Shown: in pieces, positions 11,201-19,540 of the stretch
Numbering within the stretch: the first letter of the stretch is position 1
How the letters are laid out: each line of letters begins with the position of its first letter
DNA from: Willaertia magna
Lineage: Eukaryota; Heterolobosea; Eutetramitea; Acrasida; Naegleriidae
Assembly (NCBI GenBank): GCA_902984215.1
Contig: CADWAF010003358.1
Location: 37,375-101,374, forward strand
Length of the DNA stretch: 64,000 nucleotides
Direction: 5' to 3'
Notes under the pieces: generated by a model
Seen by the model: only the letters and a program-made list of their open reading frames with translations
Told to the model about the DNA's origin: nothing
Databases searched by the model: none
Made by a program: the position numbers and the translations under genes

Positions 11201-12605
11201 CAATAATAATCAACAATCATTAGAAACTATGAATTTGTTAGATACAGAAAAAAGACGTTCTACTAACATTGGAAATGAAAATGTGTTGGTATCTTTGAGT
11301 GGTGGAATGTTAAGTTATTACTTACTTAAACCTCAATTAAAAAGAAAAGAAAAATCTAGTGCTACTGATAATTTAAGCAAGACAACAGTTGGTACTGCCT
11401 CTTCAGGTGTTTCTTCAAATAGTATTGATGAATATGACTTGGAATTGCCAGTTGAATTGATAGCTAGATTTGATATTTATCAGCTACAACATTCTTCTCA
11501 TCAAAACAGTACTTCATTGGAGAGTATGACATGGGATAGCTTAGTTTCTAATAAGGAAGAAGAGGAAGAAATATCTACACCTAAAAGATATGTAGATGAA
11601 TTACAAGATACTTTGTCTAGGTGGATATCAAATGTTGAACTGGAAACATATGCCCAACCTTCTGTTCCATTATGGTCAACTGGTCACTTTAAATTTAAGA
11701 CAATTAAACAACAAGTAAATGACAATGAAGTTAAAGAGGAATTTATAATTAGTGAAGACGACTATAATCAAATGAGCGATCTAAGTAAGAGTTTGTACAT
11801 TAAAATATCAAATCCAATACCGTTACACAAACAATATGTTGAAAGTAACTTAGTTGTTAAAGAAAAAGTTAATGAACCACCTGTAGACAAGGATACAATT
11901 AACAGGGCTATGAGTACCCCAATGTATGGTATTAAAGGTATTGATGAAAAACAAAATGTAGAAAAGCTGAATTTATCATCATCGCCTTTTAACAAAAAGA
12001 AAGTCAGTTATAGAAGAGAAGAAGAAGAAAAAAAGAATATTTCAAATGTAACACCAACAATATTTAGAAATGAAACAATTTCAATAGATAGTGAATCTGA
12101 AGAGGATGACGAAGAATATAATACATTTTCTAATAATATTAAGACTGACAAAAATAGATTTAATCCTGCATCAAATGATATTGACCCTAATGCCTTAATG
12201 CACCAACATGAAGAGGAAGAAGATGAAGATCATATGAAAGATAGTAAACAAAATGGTTATTCACATGTTTGGAATTATTTTGGAAATGATAATGGTAAAA
12301 ACAATAATAGTAGTGTAAATAGTAGTAATAATTCATCAATGAACACTCAAACCACACAATCTTCTGCACCTTCGTCAACTGATGTGGAGAAAACAAAATC
12401 AATAACCCCACCAACAATAAGTTTAGCAGCCTCTATTCATCAAGATTACTTTGATGATGAAGAGGAGGAATTGAAACACCGAGAGCAATTACTGGCTTCT
12501 CTTTCTGGAGATCAAATGATATCTAATGATGACTTTAATTCAAAAGGTATTTATTCTAACTATATGGATTCAGAAGAAGAAGTGGACGATTATTTTAAAC
12601 ATTAA
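8232..12605 (+). CDS. BCAS3: BCAS3 / ATG18-like WD40 protein with BCAS3 domain
   Basis: One exon, 1457 residues. The first 290 residues are Ser/Asn-rich. The propeller starts with GPVLWSDFMFV near residue 296 and resumes after a long acidic insert (about 380-555) at GPIKVAKLLSRP. The clearest blades are GIVEIRDIRTNKILLHFKAH near 797 and YRGLTSATIQDIHFS near 880, followed by WVAACSARGTIHLYAI. The last of these matches the hallmark of BCAS3 and plant ATG18f/g/h proteins. A later conserved block (ELETYAQPSVPLWSTGHF, about 1135) fits the BCAS3 domain. In other eukaryotes BCAS3 partners PHAF1 at phagophores and affects the cytoskeleton; the autophagy role here is inferred from family. The C-terminus is acidic and low in complexity. 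Large acidic inserts make it longer than its animal counterpart. Confidence 0.82.
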   Translation: MNVCPDQHHATTFKEQSSQSELINNNKRKNQSNLKPSPPSPFNNSTCSSSPIVQGHLHSIGKSLNQNSTVNCQQPCFSDQFLTQTKNPFTLAKNKMKVNQHPSSVAPSSSSISTTGSGIYNNSSNKANSKLHKNESGFSNVDDSSTTNGIYPSIGSALQAAATSIYPTLEDDEEDLLHYHQQVTSISSQPKKLSRTNSSNPTTSTMNNNPSTSKLLYDSSSQLLSDLSGYVKKIPWYHLAKQFNQHIIKPTSSYVANTIRQTNVIGSANTTSNSNPNSNGINNNVNNLNGLSSSYLGPVLWSDFMFVSSSEDNPSTTGDHLFMVVAYTNGFQLFDVHDFHHVKEVITKRSDELRQQYPLHIINDLGSLGASAPPFSMIQESPPQPSLEQQKIEDNHVVEEIMENHEDNNDTKEEIQEETNFNNSFENHHLDEKEDNFIKKKKKDALDFDYFFDTFQRNNSALLDDNEIDTNQMLNDLDEEEKEEEIVFQPSNNQTVEEQEEEPYSLKEEILIDFGNDLQQQSSLNNLPTTETKEEEEKKEEINNESINSSIPQVFGPIKVAKLLSRPSKKTIHKSERRKQENNTLVSLLDYYPLVAIITYQEDHIIHFYSLKTQTYLDDICRIQSIENNEPIPIFQIITSEELFAVSNNVGKLYFYDPCTFDVISQQLCFPSPIIESKKSTYSSSTPLYGGVMASRKRWIAFASNNEITNSKLDFTTKINSSITEISWDVAKKAATGIYYLGDLGFKHVSKYISEMNNNKSSYDNESDGVYSSDPEEENVNSENVEVPIELKGYSKTAGIVEIRDIRTNKILLHFKAHNEPIVAMAFDKTGTLLCTAPISGQYLNVFQIFPNNNSVVNSNYSPWEMKSSSEKNVKLLYRLYRGLTSATIQDIHFSVNSKWVAACSARGTIHLYAINPTGGQIDPKFFCTGESYDKSYLNQTNNDQPIILNAITRIHDPTFGSRNSEESILHTRSAFQFFTFVDVKSSLENNNNQQSLETMNLLDTEKRRSTNIGNENVLVSLSGGMLSYYLLKPQLKRKEKSSATDNLSKTTVGTASSGVSSNSIDEYDLELPVELIARFDIYQLQHSSHQNSTSLESMTWDSLVSNKEEEEEISTPKRYVDELQDTLSRWISNVELETYAQPSVPLWSTGHFKFKTIKQQVNDNEVKEEFIISEDDYNQMSDLSKSLYIKISNPIPLHKQYVESNLVVKEKVNEPPVDKDTINRAMSTPMYGIKGIDEKQNVEKLNLSSSPFNKKKVSYRREEEEKKNISNVTPTIFRNETISIDSESEEDDEEYNTFSNNIKTDKNRFNPASNDIDPNALMHQHEEEEDEDHMKDSKQNGYSHVWNYFGNDNGKNNNSSVNSSNNSSMNTQTTQSSAPSSTDVEKTKSITPPTISLAASIHQDYFDDEEEELKHREQLLASLSGDQMISNDDFNSKGIYSNYMDSEEEVDDYFKH

Positions 12606-12655
12606 TTGTAAATTTTTGTAAAGTTTTTTTGATTGTAATAATAAAAGGCACTTAT

Positions 12656-13318
12656 TTATTTACTTAATCCAAAGATAATGCCTAATAAGTCAACAGTTGA
12701 AGATAAACTTGAGGGAACAAACCTATTGGTTTTATTCCAGTACTCCACATAGCTTTCACCAAACTCTCTCTTCAACATTTCTTCTTCCTTAGGGGTTCTA
12801 AAGAACAAGATTGGGACTAAACTCAAAAGAAATCCAGAAAAGACTATGGCATGGCAAGAAATAATTCCAAATTATTAATACATTAAAACGAGAGACGAAT
12901 ACATTGGATGTTGTATAAATTTGAAAGCACCAAAATCAATCAATTTATGGTCCTTCTTGATAGACAAAGACATTGAATAGCTGTTGCCTAAAACTGAAAG
13001 TGTATGTGTCAGCAATGCAAATCCCACTGCAAAAGCTAAACTCCCTATCACTACCAGTTTAGTGGCGTCACTAATGATTGGAAAAGGCAAGAAAAATACA
13101 AGGTATAAACAATAAGCAGTGGACAAAACAACTAGGCCTCTAGACAGTAAGAAAATGATTGGACCTTCTTCACCACTATACACTTTTGCGCCATGTTTAC
13201 TTTTGGTTAGTGCCTTTGTTATCAAAGAAAAACACAAGATTAGCTGTACCAGAAGTTCCATGCGCAAAAAATCCATTTTTTTAACGTTGTAACGCAAGGA
13301 CGTTTGTTCCCCCGCCAA
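12656..13318 (-). pseudogene. ICMT/phospholipid-methyltransferase-like membrane protein interrupted by tandem TAA
   Basis: From 13318 (or the ATG at 13276) the frame encodes 147 residues with three or four membrane segments. It ends in LIDFGAFKFIQHPMYSSLVLMY, the HPMY motif of isoprenylcysteine methyltransferase-like enzymes. Two TAA codons follow at 12877-12872. In exactly the same frame the coding pattern then resumes: GIISCHAIVFSGFLLSL (membrane), RTPKEEEMLKREFGESY and NRFVP, the expected SAM-binding C-terminus, ending at 12656. No short GT-AG intron excises just the stops. Intron 12881-12822 (GTATTA...TTGAG, 60 nt) restores the frame but deletes a conserved membrane helix, giving 200 residues. 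So this is a recent nonsense allele, an unusually spliced gene, or a sequence error. The family acts on C-terminal prenyl-cysteines or lipids in the ER. Confidence 0.6.
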
Positions 13319-13527
13319 TCGAAAAATTTACTTCTCGGAACCATTTGATGATGATTGTGCTGGTTGAGGAAAACGGGTTCTTTCTTTTCAGTACCTCAAA
13401 AACAATAAGGAAACAACACCAATACTGGAGTCGCCCAAAATTTTCATATAAAAAGCATGCCTCCAATAAAAACACTATCAATATTAAAAAAACAACTCAA
13501 CAAAAACTTGACTTAATAAGAAACAAG

Positions 13528-13724
13528 ATGCTAGCCCAATACTTGAAGAGAAAGTACTTTCAATATAAAATCATGACTGCTACAAGTGAGATGACTTTAC
13601 TAGAGGCAATGTCTTTTAGTAAGTAGCTGTTGTTACTTCTTTCTTACTAAATGTTCTTTTAACAGACTTATTAAACTTAATTGTCGTACTATTCATAGTT
13701 TATCTTGCATCCCTAAAGTTTTAA
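13528..13724 (+). CDS. Small subunit of serine palmitoyltransferase (ssSPT/SPTSSA-like)
   Basis: A two-exon gene, 13528-13618 and 13666-13724. The intron of 47 nt has a GTAAGT donor and ends in ACAG. The product has 49 residues. The sequence YFQYKIMTATSEMTLLE, then FNLLNLIVVLFIVYL, lines up with human SPTSSA (YYQYLLVTALYMLE, then FN plus a membrane helix). The family is a single-pass activator of the SPTLC1/SPTLC2 enzyme in the ER, which sets sphingolipid synthesis rate and acyl-CoA choice. Without splicing the reading frame stops three bases into the intron, so the membrane helix exists only in the spliced form. In-frame ATGs upstream from 13345 would add 61 basic residues; I prefer 13528 because family members are short. 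Confidence 0.72.
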
Positions 13725-13820
13725 CTCTTGGGACTGTTACAAAATCCTAGGTACTTGAGATTCCTTAGATACAAAACTTTATTTTTCTTGTGCATAACAA
13801 AACAACTAATAAATGAGTAA

Positions 13821-14083
13821 TCATTGCTTTTGATTCAATTTCTGTGCTTCATTTCTAATTTCTTTAATACACGATGCCAATGCTTCAGGATTAACTCCCA
13901 ATTCACAAAGATTCATTACAATTGATAAACTTTCTCTATCTAATCCAGCGTTCAATAATTGGTTTATTTCATAAGCGACTGGACGTTATTTGTACCAAAT
14001 TGTTTGTATCGGAAAAAGGCTTTTTAAAACCTACCTTCAAGTGTTTCTTGTGCTTCTTTCACTACATCTTCCGATGACGACAT
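13821..14083 (-). CDS. MZT1: Mitotic-spindle organizing protein 1 (MOZART1)
   Basis: Two exons, 14083-14035 and 13978-13821, with a 56-nt intron (GTAGGT...CCAG). The product has 68 residues, the normal MZT1 length. The core AYEINQLLNAGLDRESL, then CELGVNPEALA, is the diagnostic MZT1 signature. MZT1 binds N-terminal segments of gamma-tubulin complex proteins and is needed to recruit and activate gamma-tubulin ring complexes at centrosomes and basal bodies. The start lies 28 bp after the stop of CCDC77 on the same strand, so the two could share a transcript. Confidence 0.93.
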
Positions 14084-14111
14084 TTTATTGGTTTGTTTTT
14101 TGGCGGTTTTT

Positions 14112-15454
14112 TTACAATTGAGATTTTAATTTTCTTTGTAGCGAGCTCAATTTCTTCCTAAGTATAAGAACATCACTGTTAAATCCTTCTACATCCAGAG
14201 ACCTTCTTTTTATCAAATCCTTATACTTCTTTTGCAATTTAGCGACCTTATCTTCCATTAATTTCATCTTTGTATTGTATTCTTCTTTACTGGCAGCCAT
14301 TTTATCCTGTAAATGTAAAATATCATTTTCTTTCATTATCGTTTGTTCTCTAAAATGTTTAGCATATTCTTCAGTTTGTTCTCTTGCATGTTCCAATATC
14401 ATTTGAGTTTCTATTTGTGTTCTTTCTTTTAGTTTTTCAGATTGTTGTTTTAATATTACATTCTCTTGTTTTATCTTTTCCATTAGTTCTGCTTGTTTTC
14501 TTAATTCTAGTTTTAAATTATGTGACATTACAAAATATTCTCTATTAGCAGTTGATAGTTTTTTTTGATAATCTTGCAATTCTTTTTGTAATCTTTCTAT
14601 ACTTGTTTTATCTCTTTCTCTTCGTTTATTCTCTTCATCAATTAATAATTTTCTTTCTCTTAATAATGCCTCTTCTTTCTCAGTTGACAACGTTTTCACT
14701 TCTTGTAATTGAGCTCTTAATGATTCTATTTGTAATACCAGAGTATCTGTTTTTTCATTAGGCATAAAAATAGTTCTAAGAATTCTTGATGGAGTAGAGG
14801 TTGGATTATTAGATTTCACTCTAGTTCTAGTTAATTTAGGGTCATTAGTTTGTATTTTTCCAGGCGATTCAACTCCTCTTACATAATCTTCTATACAAAT
14901 TTCATCTCTATCTTCTCTATTATTAATACTACTATTTATACTATTACATTGAATTTTATTCGTTTTTGTATTTAAGGCATATCTAGTCATTTGATCAGGA
15001 CGGCAATCCTTAAAGTACGTAATCTCTTGATTTACAGGTTGAGTTAAGGCTAATAAATCTCTTATTTTCTTTCTATCTTCCATTTCTTGAACTTTATTAA
15101 TTTAGAGAATTATTATCTTTACGTTCTACTACTTACCTCTTAAGGCATCGTTTTCATGTTGAAGATGCATGGAATGTTCTCTTTCATCAAATATATGTAA
15201 TTGAGCATCCGATAATGCTCTCCTTAAAGCATCTATTTCTTCTTCTCTTCTTCTTAATTCCCATTCCTGTTCATGAAATCTTTTGTAATCAACTTGTAGT
15301 TCTCCAAATTTTCTTATGAAATCTTCTCTTTCCTTTTCATATTCCGCTATCTTGTTTTCTAATTTCAAATTCTTAAATTAAACAACCTACCAATTTTATG
15401 TTTATAAAATTCCAATAAATCTTTGGATAAACACAATTCTTCTTCCGCCAACAT
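14112..15454 (-). CDS. CCDC77: CCDC77, centrosomal/basal-body coiled-coil protein
   Basis: Three exons, 15454-15391, 15358-15137 and 15091-14112. The introns are 32 nt (GTAGGT...TTAG) and 45 nt (GTAAGT...AAAG), and the product has 421 residues. The N-terminus LSKDLLEFYKHKI, WELRRREEEIDALRRALSD and DRKKIRDLLALT parallel human CCDC77 (SKELLEYYRKKI, WELRQREEEIAELQKALSD, DKKKIQNLLAL). The C-terminal RRSLDVEGFNSDVLILRKKL matches [20 protein letters not shown]. The protein is nearly all coiled coil. The family localises to centrosomes or cilia; its molecular role is poorly known. The 32-nt intron is the shortest in the window. Confidence 0.88.
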
Positions 15455-15598
15455 TTTTTCTAACGCATAACAGTCAGTTTTTTATTTTTGTAAAAAAGTT
15501 GCTACTCTCACAGCTAGCATCATTCCCTTAGATAATTCCACCCAAAAATGGTGCAATTTTCAACTTTTCATCTATTCATTCAGTGAATTTACTGAATT

Positions 15599-17893
15599 AT
15601 GCTTCAATTTTTTAACGGATATCATCTCTATAATCAATCAGCTCTGCAAAAAATGTTAAAAGTTGGATGCTCTCTGGATTCCGATTTTCAACCTTTGAAA
15701 TTAGATAGTGACAATCCACCGTCCTTCAAAGAATTAAATCAAATTCTATTGGAAGAATTTTCTTTATCAAATGATAGTTCATTAGAGATCAAATATTTTG
15801 ACAATGATTTTGACAAGGAGATCAAAGTGACTAACGATAAACATGTTAGGAACATGACAGAATATTTTCAAGAACAATCTTCTATAAAAGATAGAGTCAT
15901 TAAATTATCTATTGTAAAACAAAAAGAAGAAGAAATGCACAGAAAAGAAGTAATAACTGATACAATAGTAGATGATCTTGCACAACATAATTTTACATTA
16001 CAATTATCATTTCCTTCTATTACAAATGATTTGACTAGTGACAACAATCAAAATGATGACTTTTCCAACATTTCATCTTATGGTTCTTTTGCTCCTTCGT
16101 TTTTAGATTCTTTTTCAGACACCACTTCTCAAAAACAAGATCAAACAATTGATATTTTAAATCAACGTTATTCATCTATCGAATTTATTGACAAGGGAGC
16201 GTTTGGAGCTGTTTATAAAGTAATGAATAAAGAAGCATCAACTGTCAGAGCAATTAAATTAATTCAATCAGAAAATATTCAACTATTAAATGATTCATTA
16301 AAAGAAGCTTTTGTAATTTTAAAAATTGGACACGAAAATGTTGTTCATTTATATGATGTATTTTTTACAACAGCTAAAAAAGATACATTATGTTATGAAA
16401 TGGAATATTGTCCTTTAAAAAGTTTACATCACACATTTATTGTAAAGAAAGAACAATGCTCTGAATTTTATATTTTAAAAATTTTACAACAAACTGCAAA
16501 AGCATTAGAATATTTATATTTTATTCATAATTTTGTACATCGTGATATTAAACCACAAAATATTTTAGTCAGAGAACTTTTACAAAATGAAAATATTGAA
16601 GTAGCTTTAGCAGATTTTGGTTTAACTAGAACATTAGAATCAAAAGCTCATCCAATGGCTGGAACATTATTTTATTTATCACCTGAAATTTTATTACAAC
16701 AAAATAATGCAGTATCTCATGCATCTGATATATTTGCATTGGGAGTAACAATTTATCAATTAATTACATTAGATACATCTACAAATATTTCAACATTGTG
16801 TTGTTATTCATCTATTGAAGAATTTCAAGATAAAATTAGAAATAATTTAAAGAATTGTAGTGTTAGTAATTATTTAACAGAATTAATATTATTAATGTTA
16901 CATAAAGAAAGTGAACAAAGACCAACTGCAAAACAAATATTAAATATTCTTAAAGGATATTATAAAGATTCAAAAGTTTTAATTAAAGAATCTACTCCAT
17001 TTTCAAATGATTTTAATTTTATTAAATCATTTGGTAGTTATGGAAGTGAAATTAATCAATTTAATACTCCATATGATATTAAGGTAGATGCCACAAGAGA
17101 TTTGATTTTTATTGCTGACAATGAAAATCGTAGAGTATCAGTATTTAATTATACAACAAATGAATTTTTATATCTTATTGATATTCCAACTGGTTATTAT
17201 CCAAGAGGTTTGGCATTTGATCCATCAGATGAAGAAGTAATATTAATTACATGTGGTGATAATGCAACACAGAATTTTGGACATTGTATTTTAAGATTTA
17301 ATAAAGACGGAAAACAATTAATAAGACAATATGGTAAAGGACCATGTGGAGATACAGCAGATTACTTTGATAGACCTACTGGATTGACGGTTGATCCTGC
17401 TGATGGAACAATATATGTTTGTGACACTGCAAATAATAGAATTCAAGTTTATTCAAAAGAAGGCGTTTTATTAAGATCATTAGGAACATATGGCAAAAAG
17501 AAAGGTGGCACATTTGACAGGCCTTATATGATAGATATCAATTTAGATGGTAACTTAGTTATAGCTGATTGGGAAAATCATAGAATACAAGTAATTGATA
17601 AAATTACTGGTAAATTTATCTCTGCCTTTGGTAAATCAGGCCACGGCAATGGTGAGTTCCGTAATCCTGAAGGCATAGCAATTGATAAATCAAATGGTAA
17701 TATTTTAATTAGTGACACTGATAACCACAGAATTCAAGTGTTTGATAAAGATTTTAAATTTATTAAATCTTATGGAAAATATGGAACAGAAGAAGGAAAA
17801 CTTCATTGTCCTAGGGGAATCGATTTATGTAAGGTAAATGGTTGGTTATTTGTCATTGATTCTACAAATAATAGAATACAGTACTTTAAATAA
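15599..17893 (+). CDS. PB1-like / protein kinase / NHL beta-propeller protein
   Basis: A single exon of 764 residues. Residues about 18-105 look like a PB1 or ubiquitin-like fold (LKVGCSLDSDFQPLKLD, then YFDNDFDKEIKV, an acidic OPCA-like patch). The kinase domain spans about 188-455, with glycine loop DKGAFGAVYKV, VRAIKL (catalytic Lys), HRDIKPQN near 313 and ADFGLTR near 338, followed by PEILL, so all catalytic residues are present. Residues about 474-764 hold six NHL repeats (PTGLTVDPADGTIYVCDT, NNRIQVYSKEG and similar), predicted to close one propeller. NHL propellers bind protein or RNA; PB1 domains hetero-oligomerise. The order PB1-kinase-NHL is not one I know. It is divergent from CCDC77 across 144 bp. 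Confidence 0.88.
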   Translation: MLQFFNGYHLYNQSALQKMLKVGCSLDSDFQPLKLDSDNPPSFKELNQILLEEFSLSNDSSLEIKYFDNDFDKEIKVTNDKHVRNMTEYFQEQSSIKDRVIKLSIVKQKEEEMHRKEVITDTIVDDLAQHNFTLQLSFPSITNDLTSDNNQNDDFSNISSYGSFAPSFLDSFSDTTSQKQDQTIDILNQRYSSIEFIDKGAFGAVYKVMNKEASTVRAIKLIQSENIQLLNDSLKEAFVILKIGHENVVHLYDVFFTTAKKDTLCYEMEYCPLKSLHHTFIVKKEQCSEFYILKILQQTAKALEYLYFIHNFVHRDIKPQNILVRELLQNENIEVALADFGLTRTLESKAHPMAGTLFYLSPEILLQQNNAVSHASDIFALGVTIYQLITLDTSTNISTLCCYSSIEEFQDKIRNNLKNCSVSNYLTELILLMLHKESEQRPTAKQILNILKGYYKDSKVLIKESTPFSNDFNFIKSFGSYGSEINQFNTPYDIKVDATRDLIFIADNENRRVSVFNYTTNEFLYLIDIPTGYYPRGLAFDPSDEEVILITCGDNATQNFGHCILRFNKDGKQLIRQYGKGPCGDTADYFDRPTGLTVDPADGTIYVCDTANNRIQVYSKEGVLLRSLGTYGKKKGGTFDRPYMIDINLDGNLVIADWENHRIQVIDKITGKFISAFGKSGHGNGEFRNPEGIAIDKSNGNILISDTDNHRIQVFDKDFKFIKSYGKYGTEEGKLHCPRGIDLCKVNGWLFVIDSTNNRIQYFK

Positions 17894-18023
17894 AGAACTA
17901 GTGTACTTGACCTGTTGTATATTATTTAATGCAATTTTTATTGGTTGCTTGTCACTCCACTTGATTTTCAGAGTTCTTGATATTTGGCAGGTAATTGTTT
18001 GAAGGCAAAAAAAAGTAAAAAAA

Positions 18024-19493
18024 ATGTTAGAAGTTTCCAGTCAACTTGAGCAATCCAGCATTCTACAACTAAATTGTTTTTCTTTACATTTCTATCAACC
18101 AGGAACGTCCCCATTACCTCCACAAATTGAAAAAGGAATTGGTAAATTAGATGAAATACATAACATTGATAAAATTTACTGTACAATTTACAATTTACTA
18201 ATATTGACAAGTAAGTTAAAATAATAATAATTAATTAACAAATTAAATAATAATTTAGAAAATGGCAATTTATATATAGGAGGGAAATTTTTACCAAATA
18301 ATATTTACCAAAATAATCAAATAAATAATAAATTTCAATTATTCTTTCCTCCAAATGATAATCGTAAAATAATTAAAATTTCATGTGGTCCAGAATTTGG
18401 AGTAATAATTACAGAACAAAATAAAGAAAGAGAAATGATAATATTTGGATGGGATTCAAAGAAAGTTTTTCATCAAAATAATAATAATTTATTATTAGAT
18501 AATTATATTACAATGAAATTACCTTCTTCTATTCAATTAAATGATAAAATTACACATTTAGAATGTGGTGGAGATTTTATTGTTTTAGTAATTAATAATA
18601 ATGAGATTTATGTAATGGGATTTAATCCTTGTGGTCAATTAGGATTAGGACATCAAAAAGATGTTTTTGAATTAACAAAAGTGACAATTGACAATAATGA
18701 ATTTAATGATTTTAAAAATAATTTTATTGTGGAACATGTTAAATGTGGAATTTATCATACTTTTTATGTTGTAAAAGAAATTAAAAATAATCAATTATAT
18801 TTTGTGACATGTGGAGATAATAGAAAAGGACAATTAATGAGAGAAGAATGTGTAAAGTATTCATTTGGATTTGTTAATTTATTTCAATCAAAACATAATA
18901 CTTGTCAATCAATCAAAAATATGGTACAAGAAGAAGGTATTGAATTAATTAATACTCAATATTTAAATTCTTTATTTTTAACCAAAAAGAATAAAAGATT
19001 ATTTGTAAGTGGTTTATTAGATCCATTTATGGAAAAGAATGCAAGATTTAAAACTAAAAAAGAAAAAGAAAATTTAATTTATAAAACTTTTGAACCAATG
19101 GAATTAAAATTAAATTATTTAAATTTAAAACATTTAAAATTACATTCTGGAGGATGGCATTCAATTATTGGAAATGATAATAATTTATTTGGGTTTGGAA
19201 TTAATGGTGATTTTCAATTAGGTTTAAAACAACCACCTTTAGATCAATCAACAATTGTTCCAAATGATTTACTATTTAATAATAGTGATTTTAGAAAAGA
19301 ATTTACAGAATTAAAAGAAGTAAATGAAATGATTAGATCTAAAAATTATTATTATATTAAATCTATTGCATGCTGTAGAGATTGTAGTTTTATTTTAATT
19401 GATATAATGGATTCTATTTTTGTTAAGCAATTTAATCAAGTAATGAATGAATATATTGATATAAATATTATTGTTTTTAATAACGATATTTAA
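18024..19493 (+). CDS. RCC1-repeat (ATS1-like) propeller protein
   Basis: Exons 18024-18210 and 18259-19493, with a 48-nt intron (GTAAGT...TTAG); 473 residues. Repeats carry RCC1 signatures: IIKISCGPEFGVIITEQ, THLECGGDFIVLVINNN followed by VMGFNPCGQLGLGHQ, then VKCGIYHTFYVV with TCGDNRKGQLMREE, and LKLHSGGWHSIIG followed by GFGINGDFQLGLKQ. The family forms seven-bladed propellers; members range from Ran GEFs to many other adaptor roles. Lineage-specific divergence is high, and the Ran-exchange function cannot be assigned. The downstream SZT2 start is only 47 bp away on the same strand. Confidence 0.85.
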
Positions 19494-19540
19494 TAAATAA
19501 TTGTAAAATAAAAATAAAATATAAAAAAAAATAATGTTCC

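Noticed and set aside
13345..13527. N-terminal extension of the small SPT subunit
   Set aside because: In-frame but low-complexity and untypical of a family of 50-80 residues; cannot be excluded without 5' ends.
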